Origin: Pseudomonas sp. M30-35
Lineage (GTDB): Bacteria; Pseudomonadota; Gammaproteobacteria; Pseudomonadales; Pseudomonadaceae
Assembly: GCF_002163625.1 (NCBI RefSeq)
Contig: NZ_CP020892.1
Coordinates: forward strand, 496,001 to 560,000
Reading direction: 5' to 3'
DNA length: 64,000 nucleotides
In this document: positions 45,299 to 55,624 of the stretch, one piece after another
How positions within the stretch are numbered: the first letter of the stretch is position 1
How the letters are laid out: each line of letters begins with the position of its first letter
The notes under the pieces: model-generated
What the model saw: only the letters and a program-made list of their open reading frames with translations
Database searches by the model: none
Told to the model about the DNA's origin: nothing
Program-made: the position numbers and the translations under genes

Positions 45299-46165
45299 TT
45301 ATAGCTGCGCCGCTTTGGGTTGGCGAAATACCAACGCCAGACCCAACAGAATAGCCAGCATCCCGAGCAGGCTTAGATGTGATAGCAGATTACCGAGAAA
45401 CAGGTAATCCATGACCGCGGTGACCACCGGAACCAGATAGAACAAGCTGGTGACGTTGACCAAATTACCGGCGCGGATTAATCGATACAGCAACAGCTGC
45501 GCGACCACCGAAATCACTAAACCAAGCCACAGTAGGGGAATCAAAAAGCTGATGGACTGCTCAAAGTGAAATGGCTGCGTGGGCGCTACCGCCAAGCACA
45601 ATAACAGGCTGATCGCATACTGCTGCGGCAGCACTTGGGCAGGCTCTTGCTGAATACTTTTTTGCAGAATTGCGCCGCTGGTGACGCAAAGCAACGCGCC
45701 AAGCGCAAAGGCAATACCAACGAAGGAAAAGTCAGCTTTAAGCAGGCTTTGCAGCACCACCAGAACCAGGCCGGTCAGTGCCAGTCCCAGTCCGAGCAAA
45801 CGGCTTGCCGGAAAACGTCGCTCCAGGATCAGAAGAGTCAGGATTGGCTGCACGCCCAGCAAGGTGGCCAATACGCCGGGGGTGATGCCGTTATCCAGCG
45901 CCAATAAGTAGCACACCGAATAGCTGCCAATCATCAATAAGCCGGTCGCGGCAACGTGCTTACGCGTGCCGCTGTCCGGCAGTAGGCGTTTGCGATAAAT
46001 ACCAATCGCCAGTAATGCGCCAAGCGCGAGGGCAAAGCGCAGCAGTAGGAAAGCGAATGCCGATGAGTGCTCAAGCCCCCATTTGGCGAAAATAGCACCG
46101 CTGCTCCAGAGCAGCACAAATACTGTGGTGGTGGCGTAAGCCCCCAGTGCATGACTCGGTTTCAT
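45299..46165 (-). CDS. EamA/DMT-superfamily permease
   Basis: A 288-residue inner-membrane protein with about ten membrane segments and two EamA repeats: FVLLWSSGAIFAKWGLEHSSAFAFLLLRFALAL in the first half and the equivalent near residues 145-280 (FALGALLCVTSGAILQKSI). These transporters commonly export amino acids or metabolites. It lies 170 bases upstream of ltaA on the same strand, and a role exporting glycine or serine-type products is possible. Confidence 0.85.
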   Translation of the reverse strand: MKPSHALGAYATTTVFVLLWSSGAIFAKWGLEHSSAFAFLLLRFALALGALLAIGIYRKRLLPDSGTRKHVAATGLLMIGSYSVCYLLALDNGITPGVLATLLGVQPILTLLILERRFPASRLLGLGLALTGLVLVVLQSLLKADFSFVGIAFALGALLCVTSGAILQKSIQQEPAQVLPQQYAISLLLCLAVAPTQPFHFEQSISFLIPLLWLGLVISVVAQLLLYRLIRAGNLVNVTSLFYLVPVVTAVMDYLFLGNLLSHLSLLGMLAILLGLALVFRQPKAAQL

Positions 46166-46693
46166 TGAGTTGTTCCTGTCGTAAAACCATAGGCCCCAGA
46201 CACGGCTGATTAACAGCAGGCGCGTTTTAGGTTGAGGCCAGAAAAAGTGTCGGTGTCAGGCGAGCTTTTATGGCGCCGGCGGCGGGCAAACGCCGCTAGG
46301 GCTTGTTGCGACAGGAGGTGGTGCGATGGCGAAAGGCAGCGGTCGCGCGAACTCAGCGGTCAGGATAACCGTGGAAGCTTGAGTAAAAGCATGCGCGAAA
46401 GTCATCAGTGCTTCAGCCATTTTGATTGAAAGGCAGCGGGGTATTTCCCGAGGGTCATAAACCGCTGTGCAGCGACTATAGCACGGGTTTTTCCGACGGG
46501 GCAGCGTGAGTAGGTGATCTTTTCGGACGCATGGTCATGCTGACAACGCGCAGTTACTGATTTGCGACATCAGCATGTCGTAAACGAATTTCCTCATGAC
46601 GTACATAGGCATCTGGCCGCCTGAGCCGAGTCATACCATCGCTGCAAACGGCAACACACCGTGCCTAACAAAATGTGCCGCAGGAGATCAGCG
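46166..46693. other. Control region upstream of glyA-sox operon
   Basis: A 528-base stretch with no convincing gene (a short plus frame at 46232-46429 has no domain). It should contain the promoter of the glyA-soxBDAG-purU-fdhA operon. The main structure seen is a palindrome at 46565-46580. I found no clear glycine riboswitch pattern. Confidence 0.5.
46565..46580. promoter_or_regulatory. Palindrome upstream of glyA, possible operator
   Basis: cgacat-cagc-atgtcg is a perfect 6-4-6 inverted repeat about 114 bases before the glyA start codon. It may bind a dimeric regulator such as the sarcosine-responsive SouR or GbdR (inference). Confidence 0.35.
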
Positions 46694-47947
46694 ATGTTCA
46701 GTAAAGATGACCAAATTCAGGGTTACGACGACGCCTTGCTCAATGCCATAAATGAAGAGGAGCAGCGTCAGGAAGACCACATTGAACTGATCGCCTCGGA
46801 GAACTACACCAGCCAGCGAGTGATGGAAGCCCAAGGCAGCGGGCTGACCAATAAATACGCTGAAGGCTATCCGGGAAAGCGCTATTACGGCGGCTGTGAA
46901 TTTGTCGATAAGGTCGAGCAACTGGCGATTGATCGCGCCAAGCAATTGTTTGGCGCTGATTACGCCAATGTGCAGCCGCACTCGGGTTCTTCAGCCAACT
47001 CGGCGGTGTACCTGGCATTGCTGCAGGCTGGCGACACCATTCTGGGCATGAGCCTGGCACATGGTGGCCACCTGACCCACGGCGCCAAAGTCAGCTCGTC
47101 CGGCAAGCTGTATAACGCGGTGCAGTATGGTATCGATACCCGCACCGGCTTGATCGATTATGACGAAATCGAGCGCCTTGCCCTTGAGCACAAACCCAAG
47201 ATGATTGTTGCCGGGTTCTCGGCCTACTCGAAAACCCTAGATTTTCCGCGCTTTCGTGAGATAGCCGACAAGGTGGGCGCCTATCTGTTTGTTGATATGG
47301 CTCACGTTGCCGGTTTGGTTGCGGCAGGTTTGTACCCGAATCCGCTGCCCTTTGCCGATGTGGTCACGACCACTACCCACAAGACGCTGCGTGGGCCGCG
47401 TGGTGGTCTGATTCTGGCTAAAAGCAACGAAGAGATTGAGAAAAAGCTCAACGCCGCAGTTTTCCCCGGCGCTCAAGGCGGGCCGCTGATGCATGTCATC
47501 GCTGGTAAAGCGGTGTGCTTCAAGGAAGCGCTGGAGCCGAGCTTTGTGGCATATCAGGCACAAGTCATCAAAAACGCTCAAGCCATGGCTCAGGTATTTA
47601 TCGAGCGTGGTTTTGATGTGGTCTCCGGCGGCACCGATAACCACTTGTTCCTGGTCAGCCTGATCAAGCAAGGCATCACCGGCAAAGACGCCGACGCCGC
47701 CTTGGGCCGTGCTGGTATCACGGTGAATAAAAACGCTGTGCCTAACGATCCACAATCACCATTCGTGACTTCGGGCCTGCGTATCGGCACGCCAGCGGTG
47801 ACCACGCGTGGCTTCAAAGAAGCTCAGTGCATTGCGTTGGCGGGCTGGATTTGCGACATCCTCGATCACCTCGGGGACGCCGATGTTGAGGCGCAAGTTG
47901 CGAAACTGGCTGCCGGTCTTTGTGCGGATTACCCCGTTTACCGTTGA
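46694..47947 (+). CDS. glyA: Serine hydroxymethyltransferase
   Basis: A 417-residue PLP enzyme interconverting glycine and serine with 5,10-methylene-tetrahydrofolate. [21 protein letters not shown] and [15 protein letters not shown] are the substrate/folate region; the PLP lysine lies in [18 protein letters not shown] 46694 has AGGAG 8 bases upstream and gives the standard length. Being first in the sox operon, this copy probably uses methylene-THF made by sarcosine oxidase to turn glycine into serine, which SdaB then deaminates. Confidence 0.96.
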   Translation: MFSKDDQIQGYDDALLNAINEEEQRQEDHIELIASENYTSQRVMEAQGSGLTNKYAEGYPGKRYYGGCEFVDKVEQLAIDRAKQLFGADYANVQPHSGSSANSAVYLALLQAGDTILGMSLAHGGHLTHGAKVSSSGKLYNAVQYGIDTRTGLIDYDEIERLALEHKPKMIVAGFSAYSKTLDFPRFREIADKVGAYLFVDMAHVAGLVAAGLYPNPLPFADVVTTTTHKTLRGPRGGLILAKSNEEIEKKLNAAVFPGAQGGPLMHVIAGKAVCFKEALEPSFVAYQAQVIKNAQAMAQVFIERGFDVVSGGTDNHLFLVSLIKQGITGKDADAALGRAGITVNKNAVPNDPQSPFVTSGLRIGTPAVTTRGFKEAQCIALAGWICDILDHLGDADVEAQVAKLAAGLCADYPVYR

Positions 47948-47997
47948 TCAGATAGCGAGCGGCTGCGTCATAGCGGGTTCAAATTTAGGAGCATCAC

Positions 47998-49248
47998 ATG
48001 CAACGATATTCTGGCTTTGGCCTGTTCAAACATGCCTTCAGTCATCACGAAAACTGGCAGCGCATGTGGCGCAACCCGACCCCGAAACCGGTCTATGACG
48101 TGATTATCGTCGGCGGCGGCGGTCATGGTTTGGCAACCGCGTATTACCTCGCCAAAGAGTTCGGCGTGAAAAACGTCGCCGTGGTCGAGAAGGGCTGGCT
48201 GGGCGGCGGTAATACCGCACGTAACACCACCATTGTGCGCTCCAACTACCTGTGGGATGAGTCGGCGCAGCTCTATGAGCATGCGATGAAATTGTGGGAA
48301 GGGCTGTCGCAAGACCTTAACTACAACGTCATGTTCTCGCAGCGCGGGGTCTACAACCTGTGCCACACCCTGCAAGACATGCGCGACTCGGAGCGCCGTG
48401 TCAGCGCCAACCGCCTCAACGGGGTCGATGGTGAGCTGCTCGATGCGCGTCAGGTTGCTGAAGAAATTCCGTACCTTGATTGCAGCAAAAACACCCGTTA
48501 CCCAATCATGGGTTCGACCGTGCAGCGTCGCGGCGGCGTGGCGCGTCACGACGCAGTCGCCTGGGGTTATGCGCGTGCTGCCGATGCCTTGGGCGTTGAC
48601 CTGCTACAGCAGACTGAAGTTACTGGTTTTCGCAAAGAAAACGGCGTGGTGATTGGTGTCGAAACCAATCGCGGTTTTATTGGCGGTAAGCGTGTTGGCG
48701 TGGTGACCGCGGGTAACTCCGGACACATGGCCAAGCTCGCCGGTTTCCGTCTGCCGTTGGAGTCACACCCGTTACAGGCATTGGTTTCTGAACCGATCAA
48801 ACCGGTGATCGACAGCGTGATCATGTCCAATGCTGTGCATGGCTACATCAGCCAGTCGGACAAGGGTGACTTGGTGATCGGCGCCGGGATTGACGGCTGG
48901 AACGGCTACGGTCAGCGCGGTTCTTACCCAACCATCGAGCACACCCTGCAAGCCATTGTTGAGATGTTCCCGGTGCTGTCGCGGGTGCGCATGAACCGCC
49001 AATGGGGCGGCATCGTCGACACCAGTCCAGACGCTTGCCCGATTATTTCAAAAACACCGGTGCCTAATTTGTTCTTCAACTGCGGTTGGGGCACCGGCGG
49101 TTTTAAGGCGACGCCTGGCTCTGGCCATGTGTTTGCAGCGAGCCTGGCCAAGGGTGAAATGCACCCGCTGGCTAAACCGTTTGCGATGGACCGTTTCCAC
49201 ACCGGCGCATTGATCGACGAGCACGGCGCTGCTGCCGTGGCTCACTAA
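47998..49248 (+). CDS. soxB: Sarcosine oxidase beta subunit
   Basis: A 416-residue flavoprotein subunit of heterotetrameric sarcosine oxidase. Near the N-terminus [34 protein letters not shown] binds FAD, and the following [18 protein letters not shown] contains the region with the covalent-FMN-type histidine/threonine neighbourhood of this subunit. The C-terminus has [18 protein letters not shown]. It starts after AGGAG, 50 bases after glyA, and is followed by soxD. It oxidises the N-methyl group of sarcosine to give glycine. Confidence 0.96.
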   Translation: MQRYSGFGLFKHAFSHHENWQRMWRNPTPKPVYDVIIVGGGGHGLATAYYLAKEFGVKNVAVVEKGWLGGGNTARNTTIVRSNYLWDESAQLYEHAMKLWEGLSQDLNYNVMFSQRGVYNLCHTLQDMRDSERRVSANRLNGVDGELLDARQVAEEIPYLDCSKNTRYPIMGSTVQRRGGVARHDAVAWGYARAADALGVDLLQQTEVTGFRKENGVVIGVETNRGFIGGKRVGVVTAGNSGHMAKLAGFRLPLESHPLQALVSEPIKPVIDSVIMSNAVHGYISQSDKGDLVIGAGIDGWNGYGQRGSYPTIEHTLQAIVEMFPVLSRVRMNRQWGGIVDTSPDACPIISKTPVPNLFFNCGWGTGGFKATPGSGHVFAASLAKGEMHPLAKPFAMDRFHTGALIDEHGAAAVAH

Positions 49249-49262
49249 CAGGGGCTCAAGAC

Positions 49263-49589
49263 ATGCTCAATATTTATTGCCCTCATTGCGGCGAGATGCG
49301 CTCTGAAGAAGAGTTTCACGCGCACGGCCAGGCCCATATCGTCCGTCCCGAAGATCCAGGCGCATGCAGCGATGTGGAATGGGGCGACTACATTTTTTTC
49401 CGCGACAACCCACGCGGTATCCATCACGAGTTGTGGGTGCATTCAGCCGGTTGCCGGAAGTTTTTTAATGCCACGCGCCATACCGTGACTTACGAAATTC
49501 TTGAAACCTACAAGATCGGCGAGAAGCCGAGCGTTACCGAAGCCAGCATCGCTAGCGCCAAAGCGAATGTTGAAGGAGTCACGGCATGA
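49263..49589 (+). CDS. soxD: Sarcosine oxidase delta subunit
   Basis: A 108-residue zinc-binding subunit. IYCPHCGEMRSEEEFHAHGQAHIVRP and HSAGCRKFFNATRHTVTYEI are typical, with Cys/His residues for zinc. It is small and soluble. The stop overlaps the soxA start (ATGA), a translational coupling seen in sox operons. Confidence 0.95.
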   Translation: MLNIYCPHCGEMRSEEEFHAHGQAHIVRPEDPGACSDVEWGDYIFFRDNPRGIHHELWVHSAGCRKFFNATRHTVTYEILETYKIGEKPSVTEASIASAKANVEGVTA

Positions 49590-52500
49590 GCCAGATCAAT
49601 CGTCTTGCAAGTGGTGGCCGGGTTGACCGTAGCCAGCCGCTCAGCTTTAGCTTTAACGGCGAGTCCTATCAGGGGTTCGCTGGCGACTCATTGGCCGCTG
49701 CATTGCTGGCCAATGGTGTGGATATCGTCGGGCGCAGCTTTAAATACTCACGGCCTCGCGGGATTGTCGCTGCCGGCAGTGAGGAGCCAAACGCCGTTCT
49801 GCAAATCGGTTCGACCGAAGCGGCGCAAATTCCTAACGTACGCGCCACTCAGCAGGCCTTGTATGCGGGCTTGGTTGCCAACAGCACCAATGGCTGGCCG
49901 AGCGTTAACACCGATATGATGGGAATTCTCGGTAAAGTCGGCGGCAAAATGATGCCGCCCGGCTTCTACTACAAAACCTTTATGTACCCACAAAACCTGT
50001 GGCTGACTTACGAGAAATACATCCGTAAGGCCGCAGGTCTTGGGCGCGCGCCGACAGAGGTTGATCCCGACAGCTACGACTATCTCAACCAGCATTGTGA
50101 TGTGCTGGTCGTTGGCGCAGGCCCAGCAGGTTTAGCGGCTGCACTGGCCGCTGGGCGCAGCGGTGCGCGGGTGATTCTGGCGGATGAACAGGAAGAGTTT
50201 GGCGGTAGCCTGCTCGACACCCGTGAGCAACTTGACGGCAAGCCAGCCGTTGAGTGGGTGGCTAAAGCCATGGCTGAACTGCAGGGCATGGCAGAAGTCA
50301 CCTTGTTGCCGCGTTCCACAGTCAACGGTTACCACGACCACAATTTCCTGACCATTCACCAGCGCATGACCGATCATCTGGGTGAGTTGGCGCCAATGGG
50401 CAGCGTGCGTCAGCGTATGCATCGAGTGCGGGCCAAACGCGTGGTGCTGGCAACCGGTGCGCACGAGCGGCCGCTGGTTTACGCCAATAATGATGTGCCG
50501 GGCAATATGCTCGCTGGCGCGGTTTCGACCTATGTGCGTCGTTATGCGGTGTTGCCTGGGCGCAAGCTGGTGCTGTCTACCAACAACGATTATGCCTACC
50601 GCGTAGTGCTCGACTGGCTTGATGCCGGTCAGCAGGTGGTGGCAGTTGCCGATGTGCGGACCAATCCACGCGGTGCTTGGGTCGACGAAGCGCGGGCGCG
50701 TGGCGTACGAATTATGACTGGCAGCGCGGTGGTCGAAGCCCGTGGCAGCAAGCGTGTTAATGCAGCGCGAATCTGTGCGATTGATGCTGACGCCTTCAAA
50801 ATCACCAGCCCAGGTGAGGTGCTTGATTGCGACCTGATCGTCAGCTCTGGGGGTTACAGCCCTGTGGTGCACCTTGCTTCACATCTGGGTGGGCGGCCAA
50901 CCTGGCAAGAAGACCTGCTGGCATTTGTGCCGGGCGAAGGCTTGCAAAAACGCGTTTGCGCCGGTGCGGTAAAAGGTGTGTTTGCTTTGGGTGATACCTT
51001 GGCCGACGGTTTTGAAGCGGGCGCTTTGGCTGCTTCTGAATCCGGCTTCAAAGCGATTGTCGGCACCCTGCCAAGCGCTGATGCACGCAAAGAAGAAGCC
51101 AGCGTTGCCCTGTTCCAGGTGCCGCATGACAAACCAACAGCGCGTGCGCCGAAACAGTTTGTCGACTTCCAGAACGACGTCACAGCAGCCGGTATCGAAC
51201 TGGCAACCCGTGAAGGTTTTGAGTCGGTTGAGCACGTTAAACGCTACACCGCGCTGGGTTTTGGTACTGACCAAGGCAAGCTCGGCAATATCAATGGGCT
51301 GGCCATTGCTGCGCGTTCGCTGGGCATCAGCATCGAGCAAATGGGCACCACCATGTTTCGTCCAAACTACACGCCGGTTACCTTCGGTGCGGTGGCTGGG
51401 CGTCACTGTGGCGCGCTGTTCGAGCCTAATCGCTATACCGCCATGCATGCTTGGCATGTCGCCAACGGCGCCGAGTTTGAAGATGTCGGCCAGTGGAAGC
51501 GTCCTTGGTACTTCCCGAAAAACGGTGAGGATCTTCACGCCGCAGTGGCTCGTGAGTGTCTGGCCGTGCGTAACGCGGTCGGTATTCTGGATGCTTCGAC
51601 GCTGGGCAAGATTGATATTCAGGGTCCGGATGCGCGTGAGTTTCTCAACCGTGTCTACACCAACGCCTGGACCAAGCTGGATGTTGGCAAGGCGCGTTAT
51701 GGCCTGATGTGCAAAGAAGACGGCATGGTTTTCGATGATGGTGTGACGGCCTGCCTGGCGGACAATCATTTCCTGATGACCACCACCACCGGCGGCGCTG
51801 CACGCGTACTGGACTGGCTGGAGATTTATCACCAGACCGAGTGGCCAGAACTGAAAGTGTATTTCACTTCGGTCACTGACCATTGGGCGACCATGACGCT
51901 TTCTGGCCCGAACAGCCGCAAGCTGTTGGCTGAAGTGACGGATATCGACCTCGATAAAGAGGCGTTCCCGTTTATGACCTGGAAAGAAGGCGACGTCGGT
52001 GGTGTACCGGCGCGCGTATTCCGGATCTCCTTCACCGGAGAGCTGAGTTACGAAGTCAACGTGCAGGCCGACTACGCCATGGGCGTGTGGCAGAAAATCA
52101 TCGAAGCCGGCAAGAAGCATGGTTTGACGCCTTACGGCACTGAAACCATGCACGTTCTGCGCGCGGAGAAGGGGTTCATTATCGTCGGGCAGGACACCGA
52201 TGGCTCGGTCACGCCAGACGACCTCAATATGGGCTGGTGTGTCGGGCGAACCAAGCCATTCTCGTGGATAGGCTGGCGCGGCATGAACCGTGAAGATTGT
52301 GTGCGTGAGCAACGCAAACAACTGGTGGGCCTGAAACCGCTGAACCCTGATCAGGTGTTGCCGGAAGGTGCGCAGTTGGTGTTCGACCCGAACCAGTCGA
52401 TACCGATGACCATGGTCGGGCACGTCACCTCAAGCTACATGAGCGCCGCCTTGGGTTATTCGTTTGCGATGGCGGTGGTCAAGGGTGGTCTGCAGCGCAT

Positions 52501-52603
52501 CGGCGAGCGAGTGTTTGCGCCGTTGGTCGATGGCAGCGTGATTGAAGCCGAAATCGTCAGCTCCGTGTTTTATGACCCGAAAGGGGATCGCCAGAATGTC
52601 TAA
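49586..52603 (+). CDS. soxA: Sarcosine oxidase alpha subunit
   Basis: A 1005-residue subunit. The N-terminal ferredoxin-like region (PLSFSFNGESYQGFAGDSLAAALLANGV) and an NAD/FAD-binding domain (CDVLVVGAGPAGLAAALAAGRSGARVILADEQEEFGG) precede a C-terminal aminomethyltransferase (GcvT-like) domain starting near residue 615, with KIDIQGPDAREFLNRVYTNAWTKLDVGKARYGLMC. This last part transfers the oxidised methyl group to tetrahydrofolate. Length matches the family (about 1000). It overlaps soxD and soxG. Confidence 0.96.
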   Translation: MSQINRLASGGRVDRSQPLSFSFNGESYQGFAGDSLAAALLANGVDIVGRSFKYSRPRGIVAAGSEEPNAVLQIGSTEAAQIPNVRATQQALYAGLVANSTNGWPSVNTDMMGILGKVGGKMMPPGFYYKTFMYPQNLWLTYEKYIRKAAGLGRAPTEVDPDSYDYLNQHCDVLVVGAGPAGLAAALAAGRSGARVILADEQEEFGGSLLDTREQLDGKPAVEWVAKAMAELQGMAEVTLLPRSTVNGYHDHNFLTIHQRMTDHLGELAPMGSVRQRMHRVRAKRVVLATGAHERPLVYANNDVPGNMLAGAVSTYVRRYAVLPGRKLVLSTNNDYAYRVVLDWLDAGQQVVAVADVRTNPRGAWVDEARARGVRIMTGSAVVEARGSKRVNAARICAIDADAFKITSPGEVLDCDLIVSSGGYSPVVHLASHLGGRPTWQEDLLAFVPGEGLQKRVCAGAVKGVFALGDTLADGFEAGALAASESGFKAIVGTLPSADARKEEASVALFQVPHDKPTARAPKQFVDFQNDVTAAGIELATREGFESVEHVKRYTALGFGTDQGKLGNINGLAIAARSLGISIEQMGTTMFRPNYTPVTFGAVAGRHCGALFEPNRYTAMHAWHVANGAEFEDVGQWKRPWYFPKNGEDLHAAVARECLAVRNAVGILDASTLGKIDIQGPDAREFLNRVYTNAWTKLDVGKARYGLMCKEDGMVFDDGVTACLADNHFLMTTTTGGAARVLDWLEIYHQTEWPELKVYFTSVTDHWATMTLSGPNSRKLLAEVTDIDLDKEAFPFMTWKEGDVGGVPARVFRISFTGELSYEVNVQADYAMGVWQKIIEAGKKHGLTPYGTETMHVLRAEKGFIIVGQDTDGSVTPDDLNMGWCVGRTKPFSWIGWRGMNREDCVREQRKQLVGLKPLNPDQVLPEGAQLVFDPNQSIPMTMVGHVTSSYMSAALGYSFAMAVVKGGLQRIGERVFAPLVDGSVIEAEIVSSVFYDPKGDRQNV

Positions 52604-53225
52604 CGTCAATGTTTATAAGCAGCGCCCAGATGCGGCTCAGGCCGAGTCGCCGTTGTTTCACGCCAGCCTGCATGAGCTGGTTGGCAAAGGGGCAAAAAGT
52701 GCCGGTGTAAACCTGTGCGAGAAAAAATTGCTGGGTCATTTGACCCTGCGCGGCGATGCCAAGGATCCGGTTTTTGCCGGTGGTGTGCACAGCGTATTGG
52801 GTTTGGAGTTACCGGTCGCGCTGACCCTGACGAGTAACGGCGGCACCTCATTGCAATGGATGTCACCTGGCGAGTGGTTGCTGATCGTGCCCAGCGGCGA
52901 AGAGCTTGCGGTTGAGCAGAAGCTGCGCGAGGCATTGGCGGGCCAGCATATCTCGGTGGTCAATGTCAGTGGCGGGCAAACACTGCTGGAACTCAGCGGC
53001 AGCAAGGTGCGTGAGGTGTTGATGAAGTCAACCTCTTACGATGTACACCCGAGCAACTTTCCCGTCGGTAAGGCGGTGGCGACGCATTTTGCCAAGGCGC
53101 AATTGGTGATTCGGCGCACGGGCGAAGAAACCTGGGAGTTGGTTGTCCGCCGTAGTTTTTCAGACTACTTCTGGCTTTGGTTGCAGGATGCAAGCGCCGA
53201 GTTCGGGTTGAACATCACTGAGTAG
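52596..53225 (+). CDS. soxG: Sarcosine oxidase gamma subunit
   Basis: A 209-residue GcvT-related subunit completing the SoxBDAG complex. Features are VNVYKQRPDAAQAESPLFHASLHELV at the start, LPVALTLTSNGGTSLQWMSPGEWLLIVP and VRRSFSDYFWLWLQDASAEFGLNI at the end. ATG 52596 overlaps the end of soxA by 8 bases, with AAGGGG upstream. It probably forms the interface for the folate-binding domain. Confidence 0.94.
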   Translation: MSNVNVYKQRPDAAQAESPLFHASLHELVGKGAKSAGVNLCEKKLLGHLTLRGDAKDPVFAGGVHSVLGLELPVALTLTSNGGTSLQWMSPGEWLLIVPSGEELAVEQKLREALAGQHISVVNVSGGQTLLELSGSKVREVLMKSTSYDVHPSNFPVGKAVATHFAKAQLVIRRTGEETWELVVRRSFSDYFWLWLQDASAEFGLNITE

Positions 53226-53305
53226 CCATGTTTGTCGATGGTCTGCGCGGCGCTGCCTTCGGGTAGTGCTGCGCTGGCGTCGCTTGTGATTGCAGGGAGA
53301 TTGCA

Positions 53306-54163
53306 ATGAGCCGTACCCCGGATACCTGGATTCTGACAGCACAATGCCCGAGCGTACTGGGCACGGTGGATGCACTGACACGGTTCTTGTTTGAGCAGCG
53401 CTGCTATGTCACCGAGCATCATTCGTTTGATGATCGGTTGTCGTCGCGGTTTTTTATTCGCATCGAGTTCCGCCAGCCAGACGGCTTCGATGAACAGGCT
53501 TTTCGTGAGGAATTAGAGCAACGCAGCGCGGTGTTCGAGATGCAAACCGAGCTGACACCGCCGGGCTATCGGGCCAAGGTGGTGCTGATGGTGTCCAAGT
53601 CAGATCACTGCCTGAATGATTTGCTCTATCGCCAGCGCATTGGGCATTTGCCAATGGATGTGGTCGCGGTGATTTCCAACCACCCTGATTTGGAACCGTT
53701 GGCTCGCTGGCACGATATACCCTATTACCACTTCGCCCTCGATCCAAATGACAAACCGGCGCAAGAGAGCAAAGTGCTGCAAATCATCGAAGACACCGGT
53801 GCCGAGTTAGTCGTGCTCGCTCGCTATATGCAAGTGTTGTCGCCAGAACTGTGTCGCAAGCTAGACGGCTGGGCGATCAATATTCACCACTCGTTGTTAC
53901 CCGGTTTCAAAGGCGCAAAGCCCTATCACCAAGCCTACCAAAAGGGTGTGAAATTGGTCGGTGCGACGGCGCATTACATCAATAACGACCTCGATGAAGG
54001 GCCGATTATTGCCCAGGCGGTTGAGCCGGTTGATCACACTCATTATCCCGAAGACTTGATCGCCAAAGGCCGAGATATCGAGTGCCTGACGCTGGCCAAA
54101 GCCATTGGCTACCACCTCGAACGTCGGGTCTTTCTGAACGCTAACCGCACGGTTGTGCTGTAA
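53306..54163 (+). CDS. purU: Formyltetrahydrofolate deformylase
   Basis: A 285-residue enzyme hydrolysing 10-formyl-THF to formate and THF. An N-terminal ACT domain (about 1-90, TWILTAQCPSVLGTVDALTRFLFEQ) precedes a formyltransferase-fold domain with ELVVLARYMQVLSPEL and INIHHSLLPGFKGAKPYHQAYQKGVKLVGATAHYI, including the catalytic His and the Asp of DLDEGPII. As the sixth gene of the operon it recycles folate loaded by sarcosine oxidase. The P. aeruginosa equivalent is a second purU copy. Confidence 0.95.
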   Translation: MSRTPDTWILTAQCPSVLGTVDALTRFLFEQRCYVTEHHSFDDRLSSRFFIRIEFRQPDGFDEQAFREELEQRSAVFEMQTELTPPGYRAKVVLMVSKSDHCLNDLLYRQRIGHLPMDVVAVISNHPDLEPLARWHDIPYYHFALDPNDKPAQESKVLQIIEDTGAELVVLARYMQVLSPELCRKLDGWAINIHHSLLPGFKGAKPYHQAYQKGVKLVGATAHYINNDLDEGPIIAQAVEPVDHTHYPEDLIAKGRDIECLTLAKAIGYHLERRVFLNANRTVVL

Positions 54164-54350
54164 CTCAACCGGTGCGTGCATTACCCCGTTGAAGCCGTTG
54201 TTTCACACTGCCTTAAGGGCTCGGTAAATGACTGTCCTGGTCGCGTATCGAAACTCTTTGTGAAGGCTTCAGCTGTTTCAAATGCTCCAGTGCAAAGCCG
54301 CGTGGCCGTTGGCTGCGCTTTTGTTTCGACAACAAGAAGGAGAGCAAACG

Positions 54351-55550
54351 ATGTCTGATAATCGTGGTGTGGTGTATCTCGGTGCTGGCAAGGTCGAGGT
54401 GCAAAATATCGACTATCCGAAAATGCAGGATCCGCGCGGCAAGAAGATCGAGCACGGCGTCATCCTCAAAGTCATTTCAACCAATATTTGCGGCTCCGAC
54501 CAGCACATGGTGCGTGGCCGTACGACTGCGCAAGTTGGCCTGGTGCTGGGCCATGAGATTACCGGTGAAGTTATCGAGAAAGGTCGCGATGTTGAGCACC
54601 TGAAAATCGGTGACCTGGTTTCGGTGCCTTTCAACGTAGCCTGCGGCCGCTGCCGCAGTTGTAAAGAACAACACACCGGCGTTTGCCTGACCGTCAACCC
54701 GGCGCGTGCCGGTGGCGCTTATGGCTATGTCGACATGGGTGACTGGACCGGTGGCCAGGCTGATTACGTGCTGGTGCCTTACGCTGATTTCAACCTGCTG
54801 AAATTGCCTGACCGCGATAAGGCAATGGAGAAAATTCGCGACCTGACTTGTCTTTCCGACATCCTGCCGACCGGTTATCACGGCGCCGTGACTGCCGGTG
54901 TGGGTCCCGGTAGCACGGTTTATGTCGCGGGTGCTGGGCCTGTGGGTTTGGCTGCGGCGGCCTCTGCGCGGCTGTTGGGCGCTGCGGTAGTGATTGTTGG
55001 CGATGTTAATCCGGTGCGTTTGGCGCATGCCAAGGCTCAGGGTTTTGAGATTGCCGACCTGTCGAAAGACACACCGCTGCACGAGCAAATTGCTGATCTG
55101 CTCGGCGAGCCGGAAGTCGATTGTGCAGTCGATGCGGTCGGTTTCGAGGCGCGCGGCCACGGTCATGCCGGTGCGCAACATGAAGCGCCCGCTACAGTGC
55201 TTAACTCGCTGATGGGCGTGGTGCGGGTGGCCGGTAAAATTGGTATTCCCGGCTTGTATGTAACTGAAGATCCGGGCGCGGTGGACGCTGCAGCGAAGAT
55301 TGGTAGCCTGAGCATTCGCTTTGGTTTGGGCTGGGCTAAATCGCACAGCTTCCATACTGGGCAAACGCCGGTAATGAAGTACAACCGCCAGTTGATGCAG
55401 GCCATCATGTGGGATCGCATCAATATTGCTGAAGTGGTGGGCGTGCAGGTGATTACCCTTGATCAGGCGCCGCAGGGTTACGGTGAGTTCGATGCGGGTG
55501 TGCCGAAGAAATTCGTCATCGACCCGCACCGCTCGTTTAGCGCTGGTTAA
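54351..55550 (+). CDS. fdhA: Glutathione-independent formaldehyde dehydrogenase
   Basis: A 399-residue zinc alcohol-dehydrogenase-family enzyme oxidising formaldehyde to formate with NAD, as known from P. putida. The catalytic zinc Cys is in TNICGSDQHMVRGRT and the structural zinc loop is CGRCRSCKEQHTGVC. The cofactor domain starts GSTVYVAGAGPVGLAAAASARLLGA. ATG 54351 has AAGGAGAG upstream and fits the family length. The formaldehyde comes from GbcAB, DgcAB and sarcosine oxidation. The gene ends at a strong terminator. Confidence 0.95.
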   Translation: MSDNRGVVYLGAGKVEVQNIDYPKMQDPRGKKIEHGVILKVISTNICGSDQHMVRGRTTAQVGLVLGHEITGEVIEKGRDVEHLKIGDLVSVPFNVACGRCRSCKEQHTGVCLTVNPARAGGAYGYVDMGDWTGGQADYVLVPYADFNLLKLPDRDKAMEKIRDLTCLSDILPTGYHGAVTAGVGPGSTVYVAGAGPVGLAAAASARLLGAAVVIVGDVNPVRLAHAKAQGFEIADLSKDTPLHEQIADLLGEPEVDCAVDAVGFEARGHGHAGAQHEAPATVLNSLMGVVRVAGKIGIPGLYVTEDPGAVDAAAKIGSLSIRFGLGWAKSHSFHTGQTPVMKYNRQLMQAIMWDRINIAEVVGVQVITLDQAPQGYGEFDAGVPKKFVIDPHRSFSAG

Positions 55551-55572
55551 TCATTCAGCAATTGCTTGACCC

Positions 55573-55605
55573 AAGCTCGCCGTTCAAATCAACGGCGAGC
55601 TTTTT
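55573..55605 (+). terminator. Rho-independent terminator of the sox/fdhA operon
   Basis: The 12-bp stem aagctcgccgtt/aacggcgagctt with a CAAATC loop runs into a TTTTT tract, 23 bases after the fdhA stop. Confidence 0.92.
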
Positions 55606-55624
55606 AGGTTCTGGGGGGTGGTAT

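Noticed and set aside
46166..46693. Possible glycine riboswitch before glyA
   Set aside because: I could not identify the conserved tandem aptamer pattern; a covariance-model search would be needed.
50879..52423. Long (514-codon) minus-strand frame opposite soxA
   Set aside because: It is a shadow of soxA on the other strand; the composition is His/Arg-rich and has no domain, while soxA has clear family motifs.
54477..55529. 350-codon minus-strand frame opposite fdhA
   Set aside because: Antisense shadow of fdhA, which has all zinc and NAD motifs.
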